NCBI GenBank assembly: GCA_027494115.1
Contig: JAOSJL010000001.1
Span: 1,141,926-1,205,925, forward strand
Origin: Acidimicrobiia bacterium
GTDB taxonomy: Bacteria > Actinomycetota > Acidimicrobiia > IMCC26256 > JAOSJL01
Reading direction: 5' to 3'
Length of the DNA stretch: 64,000 nt
This document shows, in pieces, positions 19,600 through 28,917 of the stretch; position 1 is the stretch's first letter, and the number at the start of each line of letters is the position of its first letter. The notes beneath the pieces were generated by a model. That model worked only from the letters and a program-made list of their open reading frames with translations. It was not told where the DNA came from and made no database searches. The translations under genes and the position numbers were made by a program.

Positions 19600-20079
19600 A
19601 TGCCCTTCGATGTCGGCGACAAGGTCGTTTATCCCCACCACGGCGCGGCCGTCATCGAGAAGCGCGAGCGCAAGAACGTGTTCGGCGAGCGCAAGGACTA
19701 CCTGGTCCTGAGGCTCGCGTACGGCGATCTCACATTGATGGTTCCTGCCGACAACGCCGAGGAGATCGGCCTGCGCGACGTCATCAACGACGAAGAGGTC
19801 GAAGAGGTGTTCGCCGTCCTCCGCAAGAAGGAAGCGCGGATGCCGACCAACTGGTCGCGTCGATTCAAGAACCACGTCGAGAAGCTGAAGAGCGGCGACA
19901 TCTACCAGGTGGCCGAGGTCGTGCGGAACCTGTCGATCCGCGAGCGCGACAAGGGTCTCTCGGCGGGGGAGAAGCGCATGCTCGCCAAGGCTCGCCAGAT
20001 CCTCATCAGTGAGCTGACCTTCGCCATCAACGTCGACGAAGAGGCCGCCGAGGAGAAGCTCGACGAGGCCCTCGCCTGA
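19600..20079 (+). CDS. carD: CarD family transcriptional regulator
   Basis: CarD binds RNA polymerase beta through its N-terminal Tudor-like domain and stabilises open promoter complexes, mostly at rRNA promoters in actinobacteria. The 159-residue product matches over its full length: [15 protein letters not shown] at 6-20, the beta-binding strand [16 protein letters not shown], and a helical C-terminal domain with [14 protein letters not shown] and the DNA-contacting Trp (NWSRR, near 84). The gap to crp (179 bases) holds its promoter but I cannot assign -35 and -10 boxes with confidence. Confidence 0.97.
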   Translation: MPFDVGDKVVYPHHGAAVIEKRERKNVFGERKDYLVLRLAYGDLTLMVPADNAEEIGLRDVINDEEVEEVFAVLRKKEARMPTNWSRRFKNHVEKLKSGDIYQVAEVVRNLSIRERDKGLSAGEKRMLAKARQILISELTFAINVDEEAAEEKLDEALA

Positions 20080-20101
20080 TACCTGAGTCCAGGTGACGGG
20101 A

Positions 20102-20120
20102 AGCTTCAAGAACTGAAGCT
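20102..20120 (+). other. Stem-loop between carD and the PIN-TRAM gene
   Basis: AGCTTCA, five bases, TGAAGCT form a perfect 7-bp inverted repeat; a smaller ACCTG/CAGGT hairpin lies just before it at 20081-20094. No T-run follows, so termination after carD or a role in the next leader are both possible. Confidence 0.4.
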
Positions 20121-20159
20121 GAAATGCCGATGCACGGAGCGGAGAGGGAGGCCCCTGCC

Positions 20160-21263
20160 GTGACCGTGTTCGTCGAGATCGTGCGCCTGCTCATCGTCGT
20201 GCTCGCCACGGCCGCTGGCTTCTGGATCGGCCGTGATCTCGGCCCTGCCGGCTCCTCGCTGACCGCCGCGGGTCTCGGCGGGATGCTCGGGTGCCTCGCG
20301 GGATACGTCACGGGTGGGGTTCTCGGCAGGCTCCTCGAGAAGGGGGTCGGTGTTGTCGAGCGACGCGTCGAGCGCCTCCCGGCCGCGGGGTTGCTCGCCG
20401 GAGCCGCCGGGGGAGTCATGGGCGCACTCGCCGGATTCATCGCCGCCGCACCGGCTCTTGTGCTCCTCCCGCCGCGCGTGTCCATTCCGATAGCGGGGCT
20501 CGCCGTCTGGGTGTGCGGCTACGGGTGCTTTCGAATCGCCGCGCACAAGAGCGAGGAGCTCTTCCAGTTGCTTGGACTCTCGGCGCGCCCTCTTGTGCGG
20601 GCAACGCCCTACGCGAGCAGCGACGGGTTCGTCGTCGACACCTCGGCCGTCATGGACGGCCAGCTCCTTCCGCTGGTTCGCACAGGCCTCTTCGCCGACG
20701 ATCTGCTCGTACCTCGCTTCGTACTCGATGAGATTCAGGGCTTCGCCGACTCGACCGATCCGCAGAAGTCCCGCCGCGCCCGTCGCGGAATGGAAGGTCT
20801 CGACGTGTTGCGCAGCGAAGGAACGGTGCGTGTCTACGTGCTCGACGACGAGGTGCCCGAGCTCGAGGAGGTCGATGCCAAGCTGGTGGCTCTCGCGAAG
20901 CGGCTCCAGCTCCGGCTCCTGACCAACGACGCCCCTCTGGCGCGAAGCGCCGAGGTACAGGGCGTCCCGACCTGCAATCTCCGTCGCCTCGCCGCCGATC
21001 TGGCGCCTCGGGCCATGCCCGGGGACCGCCTCCAGGTCGAGCTCACGCGGCCTGGCCGGGAAGCGGGTCAGGGTGTCGGCTACCTCGATGACGGCACGAT
21101 GGTCGTCGTGAACGACGGTGCCGATCTGGTCGGTGCCGGTGAGGTGATCCTCATCGCCACGTCCGTCGTTCCGACGAGTGTGGGACACATCATCTTCGCC
21201 CGACCTGCCGAGGCGGGGTCGACGACCGACGCCGAGCCCGCCGTCGCCCACGGACCCGGCTAA
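20160..21263 (+). CDS. PIN and TRAM domain membrane protein (YacL-like)
   Basis: The protein begins with a membrane region of about four helices (FVEIVRLLIVVLATAAGFWIG and following, residues 3-130), then a PIN nuclease domain with its acidic residues in VVDTSAVMDG, LDEIQGFAD, EVDAKLVALA and LTNDAPLA, and a C-terminal TRAM RNA-binding domain with GVGYLDDGTMVVV. YacL-like proteins are suspected membrane ribonucleases. GTG 20160 is preferred because GGGAGG lies 9 bases before it and the product then starts at the first helix; ATG 20124 is an alternative. It lies between carD and ispD, a gene order common in actinobacteria. Confidence 0.88.
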   Translation: MTVFVEIVRLLIVVLATAAGFWIGRDLGPAGSSLTAAGLGGMLGCLAGYVTGGVLGRLLEKGVGVVERRVERLPAAGLLAGAAGGVMGALAGFIAAAPALVLLPPRVSIPIAGLAVWVCGYGCFRIAAHKSEELFQLLGLSARPLVRATPYASSDGFVVDTSAVMDGQLLPLVRTGLFADDLLVPRFVLDEIQGFADSTDPQKSRRARRGMEGLDVLRSEGTVRVYVLDDEVPELEEVDAKLVALAKRLQLRLLTNDAPLARSAEVQGVPTCNLRRLAADLAPRAMPGDRLQVELTRPGREAGQGVGYLDDGTMVVVNDGADLVGAGEVILIATSVVPTSVGHIIFARPAEAGSTTDAEPAVAHGPG

Positions 21264-21310
21264 CTCCTCAGAGGCGAGGCAGGGAACCGGAACACGCAAT
21301 ACTGGCGGCC

Positions 21311-21940
21311 ATGAAGGTGTGGGCGATCGTCGTCGCAGCCGGGCGGGGCGAGCGCTTCGGGGCTCCCAAGCAGTTTCTGGAATTGGCGGGTCGTCGTGTC
21401 GTCGACCGGGCCGTGGATGCGGTGGCGGCCGCCGATGGAATCGTGGTCGCTCTTCCTGATGAGGTCTCCTGGGACGGGCCCGAGGTCGCAGCCACCGTGG
21501 TCGGGGGAGCCACTCGCTCCGAGTCCGTGCGCGCGGGGCTCGAGGCCTGCCCTGCCGACGCCGGCATCCTCGTGGTTCACGACGCAGCCCGCGCGCTCGC
21601 CCCACCTCGGCTGTTCGACCGCGTCGTGGCTGCCGTCGTGGCCGGGGCCGACGGAGCGGTGCCCGGCGTGGTGCTGTCCGACACCGTGAAGCGGGTTGCC
21701 GGCGGTGTCGTGACCGAGACCCTCGACCGGGCCGATCTCGTGGCGTCCCAGACGCCGCAGGCGTTCCGTGCTCCGGTTCTCCGTGCTGCCCATGCCCCAG
21801 AACCCGGCGCGACAGATGACGCCGCGCTGGTGGAGGCGGCAGGTGGCACGATCATGGTCGTGCAGGGCGATCCGGTGAACATGAAACTGACGACCGAGTC
21901 CGATCTGGCCGTGGCCGGCGCGCTCCTGAGGCTTCGGTGA
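21311..21940 (+). CDS. ispD: 2-C-methyl-D-erythritol 4-phosphate cytidylyltransferase
   Basis: IspD joins CTP to methylerythritol phosphate in the non-mevalonate isoprenoid pathway. The 209-residue protein has the nucleotide-binding AAGRGERFGAPKQFLEL near 9-25, GGATRSESVRAGLEA near 64, VHDAARALAPP near 88 and the C-terminal TPQAFR and GDPVNMKLTTESDL. It overlaps ispF by four bases (GTGA), the usual ispD-ispF pairing; the polyprenyl synthase at 4851-5828 would use the pathway's product. Confidence 0.96.
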   Translation: MKVWAIVVAAGRGERFGAPKQFLELAGRRVVDRAVDAVAAADGIVVALPDEVSWDGPEVAATVVGGATRSESVRAGLEACPADAGILVVHDAARALAPPRLFDRVVAAVVAGADGAVPGVVLSDTVKRVAGGVVTETLDRADLVASQTPQAFRAPVLRAAHAPEPGATDDAALVEAAGGTIMVVQGDPVNMKLTTESDLAVAGALLRLR

Positions 21941-22425
21941 GTCACCGGGTCGGTCTCGGCTTCGACGTCCATCCCTTCGGCGGCGACGGACCTCTCGTCC
22001 TGGGGGGTGTGACCCTCGCGGGTCCGGGCCTGGCCGGTCACTCCGACGCGGATGTCGTCGCGCATGCCGTGGCCGGCGCGCTCCTCGGTGCCGCTGCGCT
22101 CGACGATCTCGGGACGATGTTCCCCGCGACCGACGACCGGTACGCGGGAGCATCGTCGATCGAGTTGCTCGGGCAGGTGGCCTCTCACGTCGCGGATCGC
22201 GGGTGGTCGGTCGTCAACGTCGACGTGTCCATCGCGGCTGAACAACCACGCCTCGCGCCGCACCTTGCGGAGATGCGTGCAGGACTTGCACGGGCCCTGT
22301 CGTCGGCTGCTCCGCCGGGCGCGGTTGTGCCGGTACGCGTGGCACCCAAGCGGGCCGAAGGTCTGGGCGCGATCGGCCGAGCGGAAGGCGTCGCCGCATG
22401 GGCCGTGACGCTGCTCGAGTCGTAG
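21937..22425 (+). CDS. ispF: 2-C-methyl-D-erythritol 2,4-cyclodiphosphate synthase
   Basis: IspF cyclises CDP-methylerythritol phosphate with loss of CMP. All 162 residues fit: GLGFDVHPFG with the zinc ligands Asp and His (10-12), GHSDADVVAHAVAGALLGAAALDDLG (about 34-60, third zinc His and the family signature), and the C-terminal APKRAEGLGAIGR substrate loop. GTG 21937 overlaps the ispD stop. Nine bases separate it from the cysS start, so ispD-ispF-cysS-rlmB form one block. Confidence 0.97.
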   Translation: MSHRVGLGFDVHPFGGDGPLVLGGVTLAGPGLAGHSDADVVAHAVAGALLGAAALDDLGTMFPATDDRYAGASSIELLGQVASHVADRGWSVVNVDVSIAAEQPRLAPHLAEMRAGLARALSSAAPPGAVVPVRVAPKRAEGLGAIGRAEGVAAWAVTLLES

Positions 22426-22434
22426 CCTCGATCC

Positions 22435-23818
22435 ATGCGGCTCTACGACACGAAGCGGCGGATGGTCACGGACCTCGAGCAACGCTGACCCGGGTCGCGC
22501 GTCGATCTACGTGTGCGGACCGACGGTGTACGACGAGCCGCATCTCGGCCACGCCCGTACCGCACTTGTGTTCGACACATTGCGACGATTTCTGGTGTGG
22601 ACGGGGACCGACGTCACCTTCGTGAGCAATGTCACCGACGTAGAGGACAAGATCATTCAGCGTGCCGCGGAGACGGGCGCGACCGAGCCCGACCTCGCTC
22701 GGCGCTATGAGGCCATCTACTGGGAACAACTCGGTTCGTTGAATGTGGACCGGCCCGACGAGGTGCCGCATGCTTCGGCGGTTGTTCCCGAGATCGTCGA
22801 CTTCATCGAGGAGCTGGTCCAGGCCGGTGCCGCCTACCTGATCGAGGGTGTCGGTGTGTACTTCGCCGTCGAGGCCTACGACGACTATGGCGCGCTCTCG
22901 CACCGCACGACCGCTGATCTTCTCGAAGGGGCCGGCGCGCGTGTCGACATCGACGCACAGAAGCGGTCGCCCCTCGACTTCGCCCTCTGGAAGTCGGCCA
23001 AGCCGGGTGAGCCCGCGTGGCCCTCACCGTGGGGCGAGGGCCGCCCGGGTTGGCACATCGAGTGCTCGGCCATGTCGCTGGGTCTTCTGAGCGACGGGTT
23101 CGATCTCCACGGCGGTGGGGACGACCTGGTCTTCCCGCACCACGAGAACGAGCGCGCGCAGGCCGAAGCCGCGGGTCGACGCTTCGCCCGGCACTGGATG
23201 CACTCCGGGATGGTGGTCGTGGAGGGCGAGAAGATGTCGAAGTCCCTCGGGAACTTCACGACGCTCGGTGAGGTCCTCGACAGCTACGACCCGCGGACAC
23301 TTCGCCTCCTCGTTCTCCAGACCCACTACCGCAAGCCCATGGAGATGGGACGGGCGGAGATGGACGCCGCCGCTGCGGGATTGGCACGTCTCGACGCCCT
23401 GTTCCGGCGCGCCCGTGTGGCGGGGATCGATCAGAGCGAGGTGGAGCCCGATCCCGAGATCGTCTCGAGCTTCCGGGCGGCCATGGACGACGATCTCAAC
23501 ACGCCCGGCGCCATCGGTGTCGTGTTCGACGCCGTCCGACGGGCGAATCAGGCCATCGACGCCGAAGACGACGACACCGCCCGCCGCGCACTCGTCACCG
23601 TCACCCATCTGCTGGATGTTCTCGGTCTTTCGGCGGCCGGCGAGGCCGCCGACGGGGCGGAATCACCCGGCGACGAACGGATCGCGGCCATGGTCGCTGC
23701 CCGCGACGAGGCCCGGAGCGCCAAGGACTTCGCCGAGGCCGACCGGATCCGCGACGAACTGACGTCTCTCGGCGTGACGCTCGAGGACACGGCGCACGGC
23801 ACGGTGTGGCACCGGTAG
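22435..23818 (+). CDS. cysS: Cysteine--tRNA ligase, frameshift near the N-terminus
   Basis: Class I aminoacyl-tRNA synthetase for cysteine. The true start is ATG 22435 (MRLYDTKRRMVTDLEQR); a single extra T at about 22486 creates a premature TGA. Removing it joins to DPGRASIYVCGPTVYDEP, giving about 460 residues. Zinc ligands are the Cys of YVCGPTVY, the Cys of HIECSAM, and His/Glu of PHHENE; HIGH is HLGH and the KMSKS loop is GEKMSKS. The C-terminal DALR-like and anticodon regions are complete, which separates it from the shorter mycothiol ligase MshC. It overlaps rlmB by 13 bases. Confidence 0.94.
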
Positions 23819-24555
23819 GCGGCCTCGGCGGCGACCGCGTGGAGGGTCGGCGGGCGGTGCTCGAGCTCCTCAGGGCACGGCGACGCCCCGTCCACTCGGT
23901 CACCCTCGTAGCGAACGACGACGACAAGGCGTTCAGCGAGATCACTGCTGCCGCTCGTGCCGCCGACGTCGCTGTCCGTTGTGTCGACTCCGACGAGCTG
24001 GCACGAATGTCACACACCGACAACCCGCAGGGCGTCGTCGCCCGCGCCGAACCGGTGGCCGAGGCACGCCTCGGCCCATTGGCCGCTGCCGACGACGCAT
24101 TCCTCCTCGTGCTCGACGGCGTGACCGATCCGCGCAACTTCGGCGCCGTACTCCGGACGGCGGATGCGGCGGGTGCGACGGGTGTCGTCGTCGGACGGCA
24201 CCGCGGCGCTCGACTCACCCCGGCTGCGGTCAAGGCGGCCTCGGGCGCCGTCGAACACGTGCCGATCGTGCGCGTGGGTGGCATCCCGGGAGCGCTGGAG
24301 CGGATTCATCAGGAGGGATGCTGGGTCGTCGGGCTCGACGAGCGCGGGACCGCCGACGTCGCCGACGTCGCGCTCCTCGACCAGCCCGTGGCGCTCGTGC
24401 TCGGAGCCGAAGGTGCAGGGATGTCACGCCTGGCCCGCGAACGCAGCGACGTGCTGGCCCGGATTCCCATGCACGGTGCGCTGGAGTCGCTCAACGTCAG
24501 CGCCGCGGCGGCCGTGGCGGCCTACGCCGTCGCCCGCGCTCGACGACACGGCTAG
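23806..24555 (+). CDS. rlmB: 23S rRNA 2'-O-methyltransferase, SpoU family (RlmB-like)
   Basis: The 249-residue product has an N-terminal L30e-like substrate domain (GRRAVLELLRARRRPVHSV, residues 15-33) and the SPOUT knot with motif 1 DGVTDPRNFGAVLRTA near 105, motif 2 LVLGAEGAGMS near 198 and motif 3 LESLNVSAAAAVA near 226. RlmB methylates G2251 of 23S rRNA in E. coli; related SpoU enzymes can act on other sites. GTG 23806 overlaps the cysS end, the classical cysS-rlmB arrangement. Confidence 0.93.
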   Translation: MAPVGGLGGDRVEGRRAVLELLRARRRPVHSVTLVANDDDKAFSEITAAARAADVAVRCVDSDELARMSHTDNPQGVVARAEPVAEARLGPLAAADDAFLLVLDGVTDPRNFGAVLRTADAAGATGVVVGRHRGARLTPAAVKAASGAVEHVPIVRVGGIPGALERIHQEGCWVVGLDERGTADVADVALLDQPVALVLGAEGAGMSRLARERSDVLARIPMHGALESLNVSAAAAVAAYAVARARRHG

Positions 24556-24577
24556 CCTCGTGGCCTTCGGAGCACAT

Positions 24578-24650
24578 GCCGGGTTAGCTCAGTGGGTAGA
24601 GCACTTCTCTTGTAAAGAAGAGGTCGTCGGTTCGAGCCCGACACCCGGCT
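24578..24650 (+). tRNA. tRNA-Thr (TGT anticodon)
   Basis: A complete 73-base cloverleaf: acceptor stem GCCGGGT/ACCCGGC, D-arm GCTC...GAGC, anticodon arm CTTCT-CTTGTAA-AGAAG with anticodon TGT, variable loop AGGTC and T-arm GTCGG-TTCGAGC-CCGAC. The discriminator is T and CCA is not encoded. It lies 22 bases after rlmB. Confidence 0.97.
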
Positions 24651-24837
24651 CTGGCCGGCGAAGGCGGCACGAGCGGCCGGACGGACGGAGCGGCGAAGCG
24701 GACGAAGCCAAGGTGCTCCGTGATGGTCGGGACACACCGCGTATGCTGTCGAACATCAACCTGCGACCACGATGGACGCGTATGGATACCCTGTGCCGTT
24801 TTCGTAGGCCCAGGGGCCTCGCCGATCGGGGGACCCC

Positions 24838-25404
24838 ATGACCGAACCAGAAGATCCCGGGCGTCGAGGCCCGACGCGCCGATCGGCCGCCGGCTCGAAC
24901 GCCGCGGTGCGCGGAGGGATCCTCGTGGGCTTGGCGGTGATCCTCGGCATCGTTCTGCTCAACGTCGTCGACGACGGCTCGAGTGGCCCCGTCGGCGATG
25001 CACAACCCTCGGAGACGACCACGACGCTCGACGGCGACGTCACCACGACGACCGGCGAGGCGCCGCCTCCCACCAACGCTCCCAGTGCAATTCGCGTCCG
25101 TGTCTACAACGCCTCGGCACCCCTCGGCGCGGCCGCCACGAAGAGCGACGAACTGCGTCCGCTCGGATACCAGATCCTGTCGGCCTCCGACACGACCCCG
25201 CGTGACAACACGGTCGTGTACTGCACCGCTGCGTTCGCCGGAGACGCCGAGCCACTTGCCGCGGCTGTGGGCGGTGGTGCGGTCGTCGACAACGCTCTCG
25301 ATCCGCTTCCCGCTGCTGCCGAGGAAGCCGACTGCATCGTGATCCTCGGCCCGCCGGCGACGGACACCACCGAGACCACCGCGGCACCTGCTGCCGCCGG
25401 CTGA
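24838..25404 (+). CDS. LytR C-terminal domain protein, membrane-anchored
   Basis: The 188-residue product has a basic Pro/Arg-rich start, one transmembrane helix (GGILVGLAVILGIVLLNVV, about 26-44), a Thr/Ser-rich linker, and a LytR_C domain (IRVRVYNASAPLGAAATKSDELRPLGYQI, then DNTVVYCTAAFAGDAEPLA). This domain is found in cell-wall glycopolymer-related proteins such as those of the LytR-CpsA-Psr group, but no catalytic domain is present here. A short hairpin (AGGCC/GGCCT) lies just upstream around 24807. It is followed after 6 bases by otsB. Confidence 0.8.
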   Translation: MTEPEDPGRRGPTRRSAAGSNAAVRGGILVGLAVILGIVLLNVVDDGSSGPVGDAQPSETTTTLDGDVTTTTGEAPPPTNAPSAIRVRVYNASAPLGAAATKSDELRPLGYQILSASDTTPRDNTVVYCTAAFAGDAEPLAAAVGGGAVVDNALDPLPAAAEEADCIVILGPPATDTTETTAAPAAAG

Positions 25405-25410
25405 GCCGGC

Positions 25411-26205
25411 GTGGGGCGGGCAGCGCTCGCCGACCTGGCAGCCGACCCGGCACACGCGGCCGTCCTCGTCGACTTCGACGGGTCGCTGGCACCCATCGTT
25501 CCCGAACCGGCTGACGCGGCGATACTGCCCGAGGCGCGCGAAGCACTTGCCCGCCTGGTGGGCCGGATCCACCGGGTCGGGGTCGTCAGCGGCCGTCCCG
25601 TGGCCTTCCTCGCCGATCAGATCGACCTCCCCGATGTGGAACTGGCCGGCCTCTACGGCCTGGTCCGACGCGTCGGGGGCGTCGATCACGTGGATCCCCG
25701 CGCGGAGGCCTACCGGCCCGCCGTCGCCGGGGCGGTGGAGACTGCCCGCGAGCGTCTCCCGGGCCTGCTGGTGGAGCACAAGGACCTCACGGTGACCTTG
25801 CACTGGCGGCGCGATCCGGCGCGACAGGCGGAGGTGGAGGAGTGCGCGACCGAACTATCGGCGACGTTCGGCCTCGCCATCCCTCAACAGGGGCGCATGT
25901 CGGTGGAGCTCCGTCCTCCCGTCGACGTGGACAAGGGCGACGCGGTGGAGGCTCTTCTCGAGGGGTGCGACCGCGCGTGCTTCGCGGGCGACGACGTGGG
26001 TGATCTCCCGGCCTTCGATCGGCTCGACTTCCTCCGCGAATCCGGAGCTCTGGTGGACGTATGCCGTATCGGCGTGCGGTCGTCGGAGATGCCCGATGAC
26101 CTGGCGGAACGGGTCGACGTACTCGTTGACGGACCCGCGGGTTTGGCTGCCGCCCTCCACGGTCTCGCCGACGCCCTCAGCGAGCGGCGTCGAGCTGATC
26201 CGTGA
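25411..26205 (+). CDS. otsB: Trehalose-6-phosphate phosphatase
   Basis: HAD-superfamily phosphatase that removes phosphate from trehalose 6-phosphate. The 264 residues include the nucleophile motif LVDFDGSLAPI (20-30), VVSGRP near 58, the lysine region DVDKGDAVEALL near 172 and the acidic metal motif FAGDDVGDLPAF near 191, all in family order. GTG 25411 is the first start after the upstream stop. Its 3' end overlaps the convergent otsA gene by 29 bases. With otsA it gives the classical two-step trehalose route. Confidence 0.92.
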   Translation: MGRAALADLAADPAHAAVLVDFDGSLAPIVPEPADAAILPEAREALARLVGRIHRVGVVSGRPVAFLADQIDLPDVELAGLYGLVRRVGGVDHVDPRAEAYRPAVAGAVETARERLPGLLVEHKDLTVTLHWRRDPARQAEVEECATELSATFGLAIPQQGRMSVELRPPVDVDKGDAVEALLEGCDRACFAGDDVGDLPAFDRLDFLRESGALVDVCRIGVRSSEMPDDLAERVDVLVDGPAGLAAALHGLADALSERRRADP

Positions 26206-27562
26206 GCCAGTCCGCGGGCGTGCGCGCCGTGGCGAGCCGGCGCAGGTCGTCGGCGCGGTGCCGACGTTCCGCGGGATCCATGGCGAGGGCCTCGTCGAGG
26301 GCGGATGCTGCCTGCACGAGGTCGTAGGGGTGGACCGCCACGGCGGCACCTCCCAACTCCGCCCAGGCGCCTGCTTCGGGCGACAGGCAGAGAACCGCGT
26401 CGTGACGGTTGATGACGGGGCCCTCCTTGGCGACGAGGTTGAGGCCGTCACGGATCGGATTGATGAACAGCACGTCGGCACGGGCGAGCCCCGCGAGGCT
26501 GCGGGGGAAGTCGTCGTCGGTGAACAGGAGTACGGGATCCCAGGAGTCGGTCCGCCACCGCCGGTTGACGTTCTCGACGGCCTGTTCGACCTCTGATCGG
26601 TAGGCGAGGTACTCGGGTAGGCCTTCACGTGACCCGTAGAGCATCGCCACGAACACGACGGAGCCCCGCCACCGCGGGAACTTCTCGAGCAGAAGGTCGT
26701 AGGCGAGGAATCCGCGCACGATGTTCTTGGACGGCTCGATCCTGTCGCTGCGCACGATGACCGCCCGGTCCTTCACCAGGGCGTCGAGCGCACCGTCGGC
26801 CTCGACCGCTCGATCGGAGTCGAGCACGTCGGCGAGTGCCGAGCGGTCGGGTCCGAGCGGTGCCACGAACGTCGTCGCGGTCGTGTCCTCACCCAGGATC
26901 TCGTGCACGCCGGCCTCGAAGGCGCGGGCCCAGCGCTGTGTGTGGAACCCGGTCGGCACTGCCGCGACCGACGAGCAGATGGCCGTGGCGACGGCATCGG
27001 GTAGGACGCGCATCGAGTTCGGACCGCAGAACGGCGTGTGGCAGAAGAAGGTGATGGCGAGGTCGGGTCGGGCGTCGCGCAGCATCCCCGGGACGAGGAA
27101 CAACTGGTAGTCCTGCACGAGCACGGTCTCTCCGGGAGAGGCGAACTCGACCACGGACGCGGCGAAGGCGGCGTTCACCGCGACGTAGGCCTCCCACGCT
27201 TCGAAGAATCGATCGTCGAAGCGAGGGCGCCGCACGAGGTCGTACATGCCGTGGAGCACGAACCAGAGCGTTGCGTTCGAGATGACCTCGTAGTGGGCGC
27301 GATGTTGGGCGGGATCGAGCGCGAGGAGATGCAGGTCGACCTCGTCGACGTCGGCCGCACCGGCTTCGACCGCCGCTCTGTCGTCGTCGCCGATCGCCGC
27401 GGCAACCCAGCGCACGGGTTCGTCGGACAAGCGGCCGGGGGCGTCATCGCCGAGAAGCAGCGGTCCGAGTGCACTGACGACACCGCCGGCTCCGCGGCGT
27501 GCCTCGAAGCTGTCGCCGATCCGCCGAAACGAGAACGGCCCGCGGTGCGAGACGATGATCAT
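26177..27562 (-). CDS. otsA: Trehalose-6-phosphate synthase (GT20 family)
   Basis: Transfers glucose from an NDP-sugar to glucose 6-phosphate. The 461-residue product starts MIIVSHRGPFSFRR with RRGAGGVVSALGPLL (the GG donor loop), then LVQDYQLFLVPGML, FCHTPFC, RSDRIEPSKNIVRGFLAY (phosphate-binding Arg/Lys) and FINPIRDGLNLVAKE (acidic donor site), all in GT20 order. ATG 27562 overlaps the treT stop (ATGA), so treT and otsA are coupled; longer in-frame extensions lie inside treT. A glucosylglycerol-phosphate synthase is an alternative, but the adjacent otsB favours trehalose. Confidence 0.88.
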   Translation of the reverse strand: MIIVSHRGPFSFRRIGDSFEARRGAGGVVSALGPLLLGDDAPGRLSDEPVRWVAAAIGDDDRAAVEAGAADVDEVDLHLLALDPAQHRAHYEVISNATLWFVLHGMYDLVRRPRFDDRFFEAWEAYVAVNAAFAASVVEFASPGETVLVQDYQLFLVPGMLRDARPDLAITFFCHTPFCGPNSMRVLPDAVATAICSSVAAVPTGFHTQRWARAFEAGVHEILGEDTTATTFVAPLGPDRSALADVLDSDRAVEADGALDALVKDRAVIVRSDRIEPSKNIVRGFLAYDLLLEKFPRWRGSVVFVAMLYGSREGLPEYLAYRSEVEQAVENVNRRWRTDSWDPVLLFTDDDFPRSLAGLARADVLFINPIRDGLNLVAKEGPVINRHDAVLCLSPEAGAWAELGGAAVAVHPYDLVQAASALDEALAMDPAERRHRADDLRRLATARTPADWLTDQLDAAR

Positions 27563-28872
27563 CGGGATGCGTCGAGATCCGAGAACAGCCGGAGGTAGTC
27601 CTCGAGCTCCCGCGTGCTGACGAACTCCTGTCGAACCTTCTCCCTCCCCGAGTCGCCCATACCGCCGGCCGGCCCGGGATTCTGGAGGAGCTCGATCGTG
27701 CGGGCTGCACACTCCTCGACGCTGTCGACGAGGTAGCCGTTGACGCCGTCGTCGATCTGGAGCGTGATACCCCCGGCTCGACCACCGACGACCGGTCGCC
27801 CCTTCCAGAGGCCCTCGCTCACGGTGAGGCCGAAGCCCTCGCGCAGCGACTTCTGTATCACCACGCCGGCCGCACGCTGGAACGCGTTGATCTGTACGGC
27901 CCCGACCTGCTGGATGTTCGACAGGAGAAAGATGTCGGGGTCACCGCCCGCGGCCTCCTCGGTGAGCTGCCAGTAGTGGAACCCCTCCGGGTCGTCGGTC
28001 GCCATCGAGCCGGCGAGCAGGAGCTGGGCGCCGGGAACCTCGTCGCGCACGAGTCGGAACGCCTGGATCACTCCCACCGGGTCCTTCCAGGGGTCGTAGC
28101 GACTGACCTGGCAGACGATCGGGCGGTGCGGATCGAGTCCGTACTGCCGGCAGATCTCGTCGACGAATGGAGTCTGGAGCTCGAGGTTCTTCACCGACAG
28201 CGGGTCGATGGTGGGTGGTGCGATGAGGGCACCCGAGCGGTCGAAGCCGTCGGGAATGAAATCGTCCATCGTCCAGATGGAGGCGTCGTAGTGGCTGATG
28301 AACGGGGCGAGGAAGCCCCAGACGTCGGGGTTCGCAGCGGTGAGGTCGATGTGGCAGCGCCAGATCCACTTGGCGCGTTCGAGTTGGCGCGCCATGGGCG
28401 ATGCTTCCAGGAAGCTCAGGATTCCGGCCGGTTGCGGATCGTGGATGACGACGTAGTCCCAGCCATCGGCGAGATCCGTGGCGTTGGCGAGAACCCGCTC
28501 GAGGTAGATCCGCTGCATGTCGTGGGTCCAGGGGATGCCGGCGCCCTGGAGTGCGTTGTGCATCCCCTTCGTGACGGCGAAGAACTCGTCGCTTCCCTCC
28601 ATCACGTGCCACTCGGCATCGAGACCCAGATCGACGAGCAGGGGAACGTGGGTGGCGAGAAGCTCGGCGACACCGCCGCCGTAGGCCGTGGCGTTCAGGT
28701 GGAGAACGCGCTTTCCGCGCAGAGGCGCGGCGAGTGCCCTGATCCGGTCGATGACCTCCGCGCCGACCACGTCCTCGTAGTTCGCCAGCTCCTTGTGGAG
28801 TAGCGGGACACGCTCGAGCACCGTGGATCGTTCTCCCGTCCGGGGCCGGTTCCCCCGATTCCGCTTCGCCAC
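27559..28872 (-). CDS. treT: TreT-like trehalose glycosyltransferring synthase (GT4)
   Basis: TreT makes trehalose directly from NDP-glucose and glucose. The 437-residue protein shows the TreT pattern: VLHLNATAYGGGVAELLATHVPLL near 56-79, HDPQPAGI near 145, WRCHIDL, VSRYDPWKDPVGVI near 250 and the donor-site QKSLREGFGLTVSEGLWKGRP near 340-360. It is immediately upstream of otsA with an ATGA overlap. Having TreT beside OtsA/OtsB gives two routes to trehalose in one operon-like unit; TreT can also run in reverse to recover glucose. Start ATG 28872 gives MAKRNRGN, a basic tail before the fold. Confidence 0.85.
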   Translation of the reverse strand: MAKRNRGNRPRTGERSTVLERVPLLHKELANYEDVVGAEVIDRIRALAAPLRGKRVLHLNATAYGGGVAELLATHVPLLVDLGLDAEWHVMEGSDEFFAVTKGMHNALQGAGIPWTHDMQRIYLERVLANATDLADGWDYVVIHDPQPAGILSFLEASPMARQLERAKWIWRCHIDLTAANPDVWGFLAPFISHYDASIWTMDDFIPDGFDRSGALIAPPTIDPLSVKNLELQTPFVDEICRQYGLDPHRPIVCQVSRYDPWKDPVGVIQAFRLVRDEVPGAQLLLAGSMATDDPEGFHYWQLTEEAAGGDPDIFLLSNIQQVGAVQINAFQRAAGVVIQKSLREGFGLTVSEGLWKGRPVVGGRAGGITLQIDDGVNGYLVDSVEECAARTIELLQNPGPAGGMGDSGREKVRQEFVSTRELEDYLRLFSDLDASR

Positions 28873-28917
28873 CCGTCAGTCTGGTTCGCACCTCGAGCGC
28901 GGTCGCGTCAATCTACC

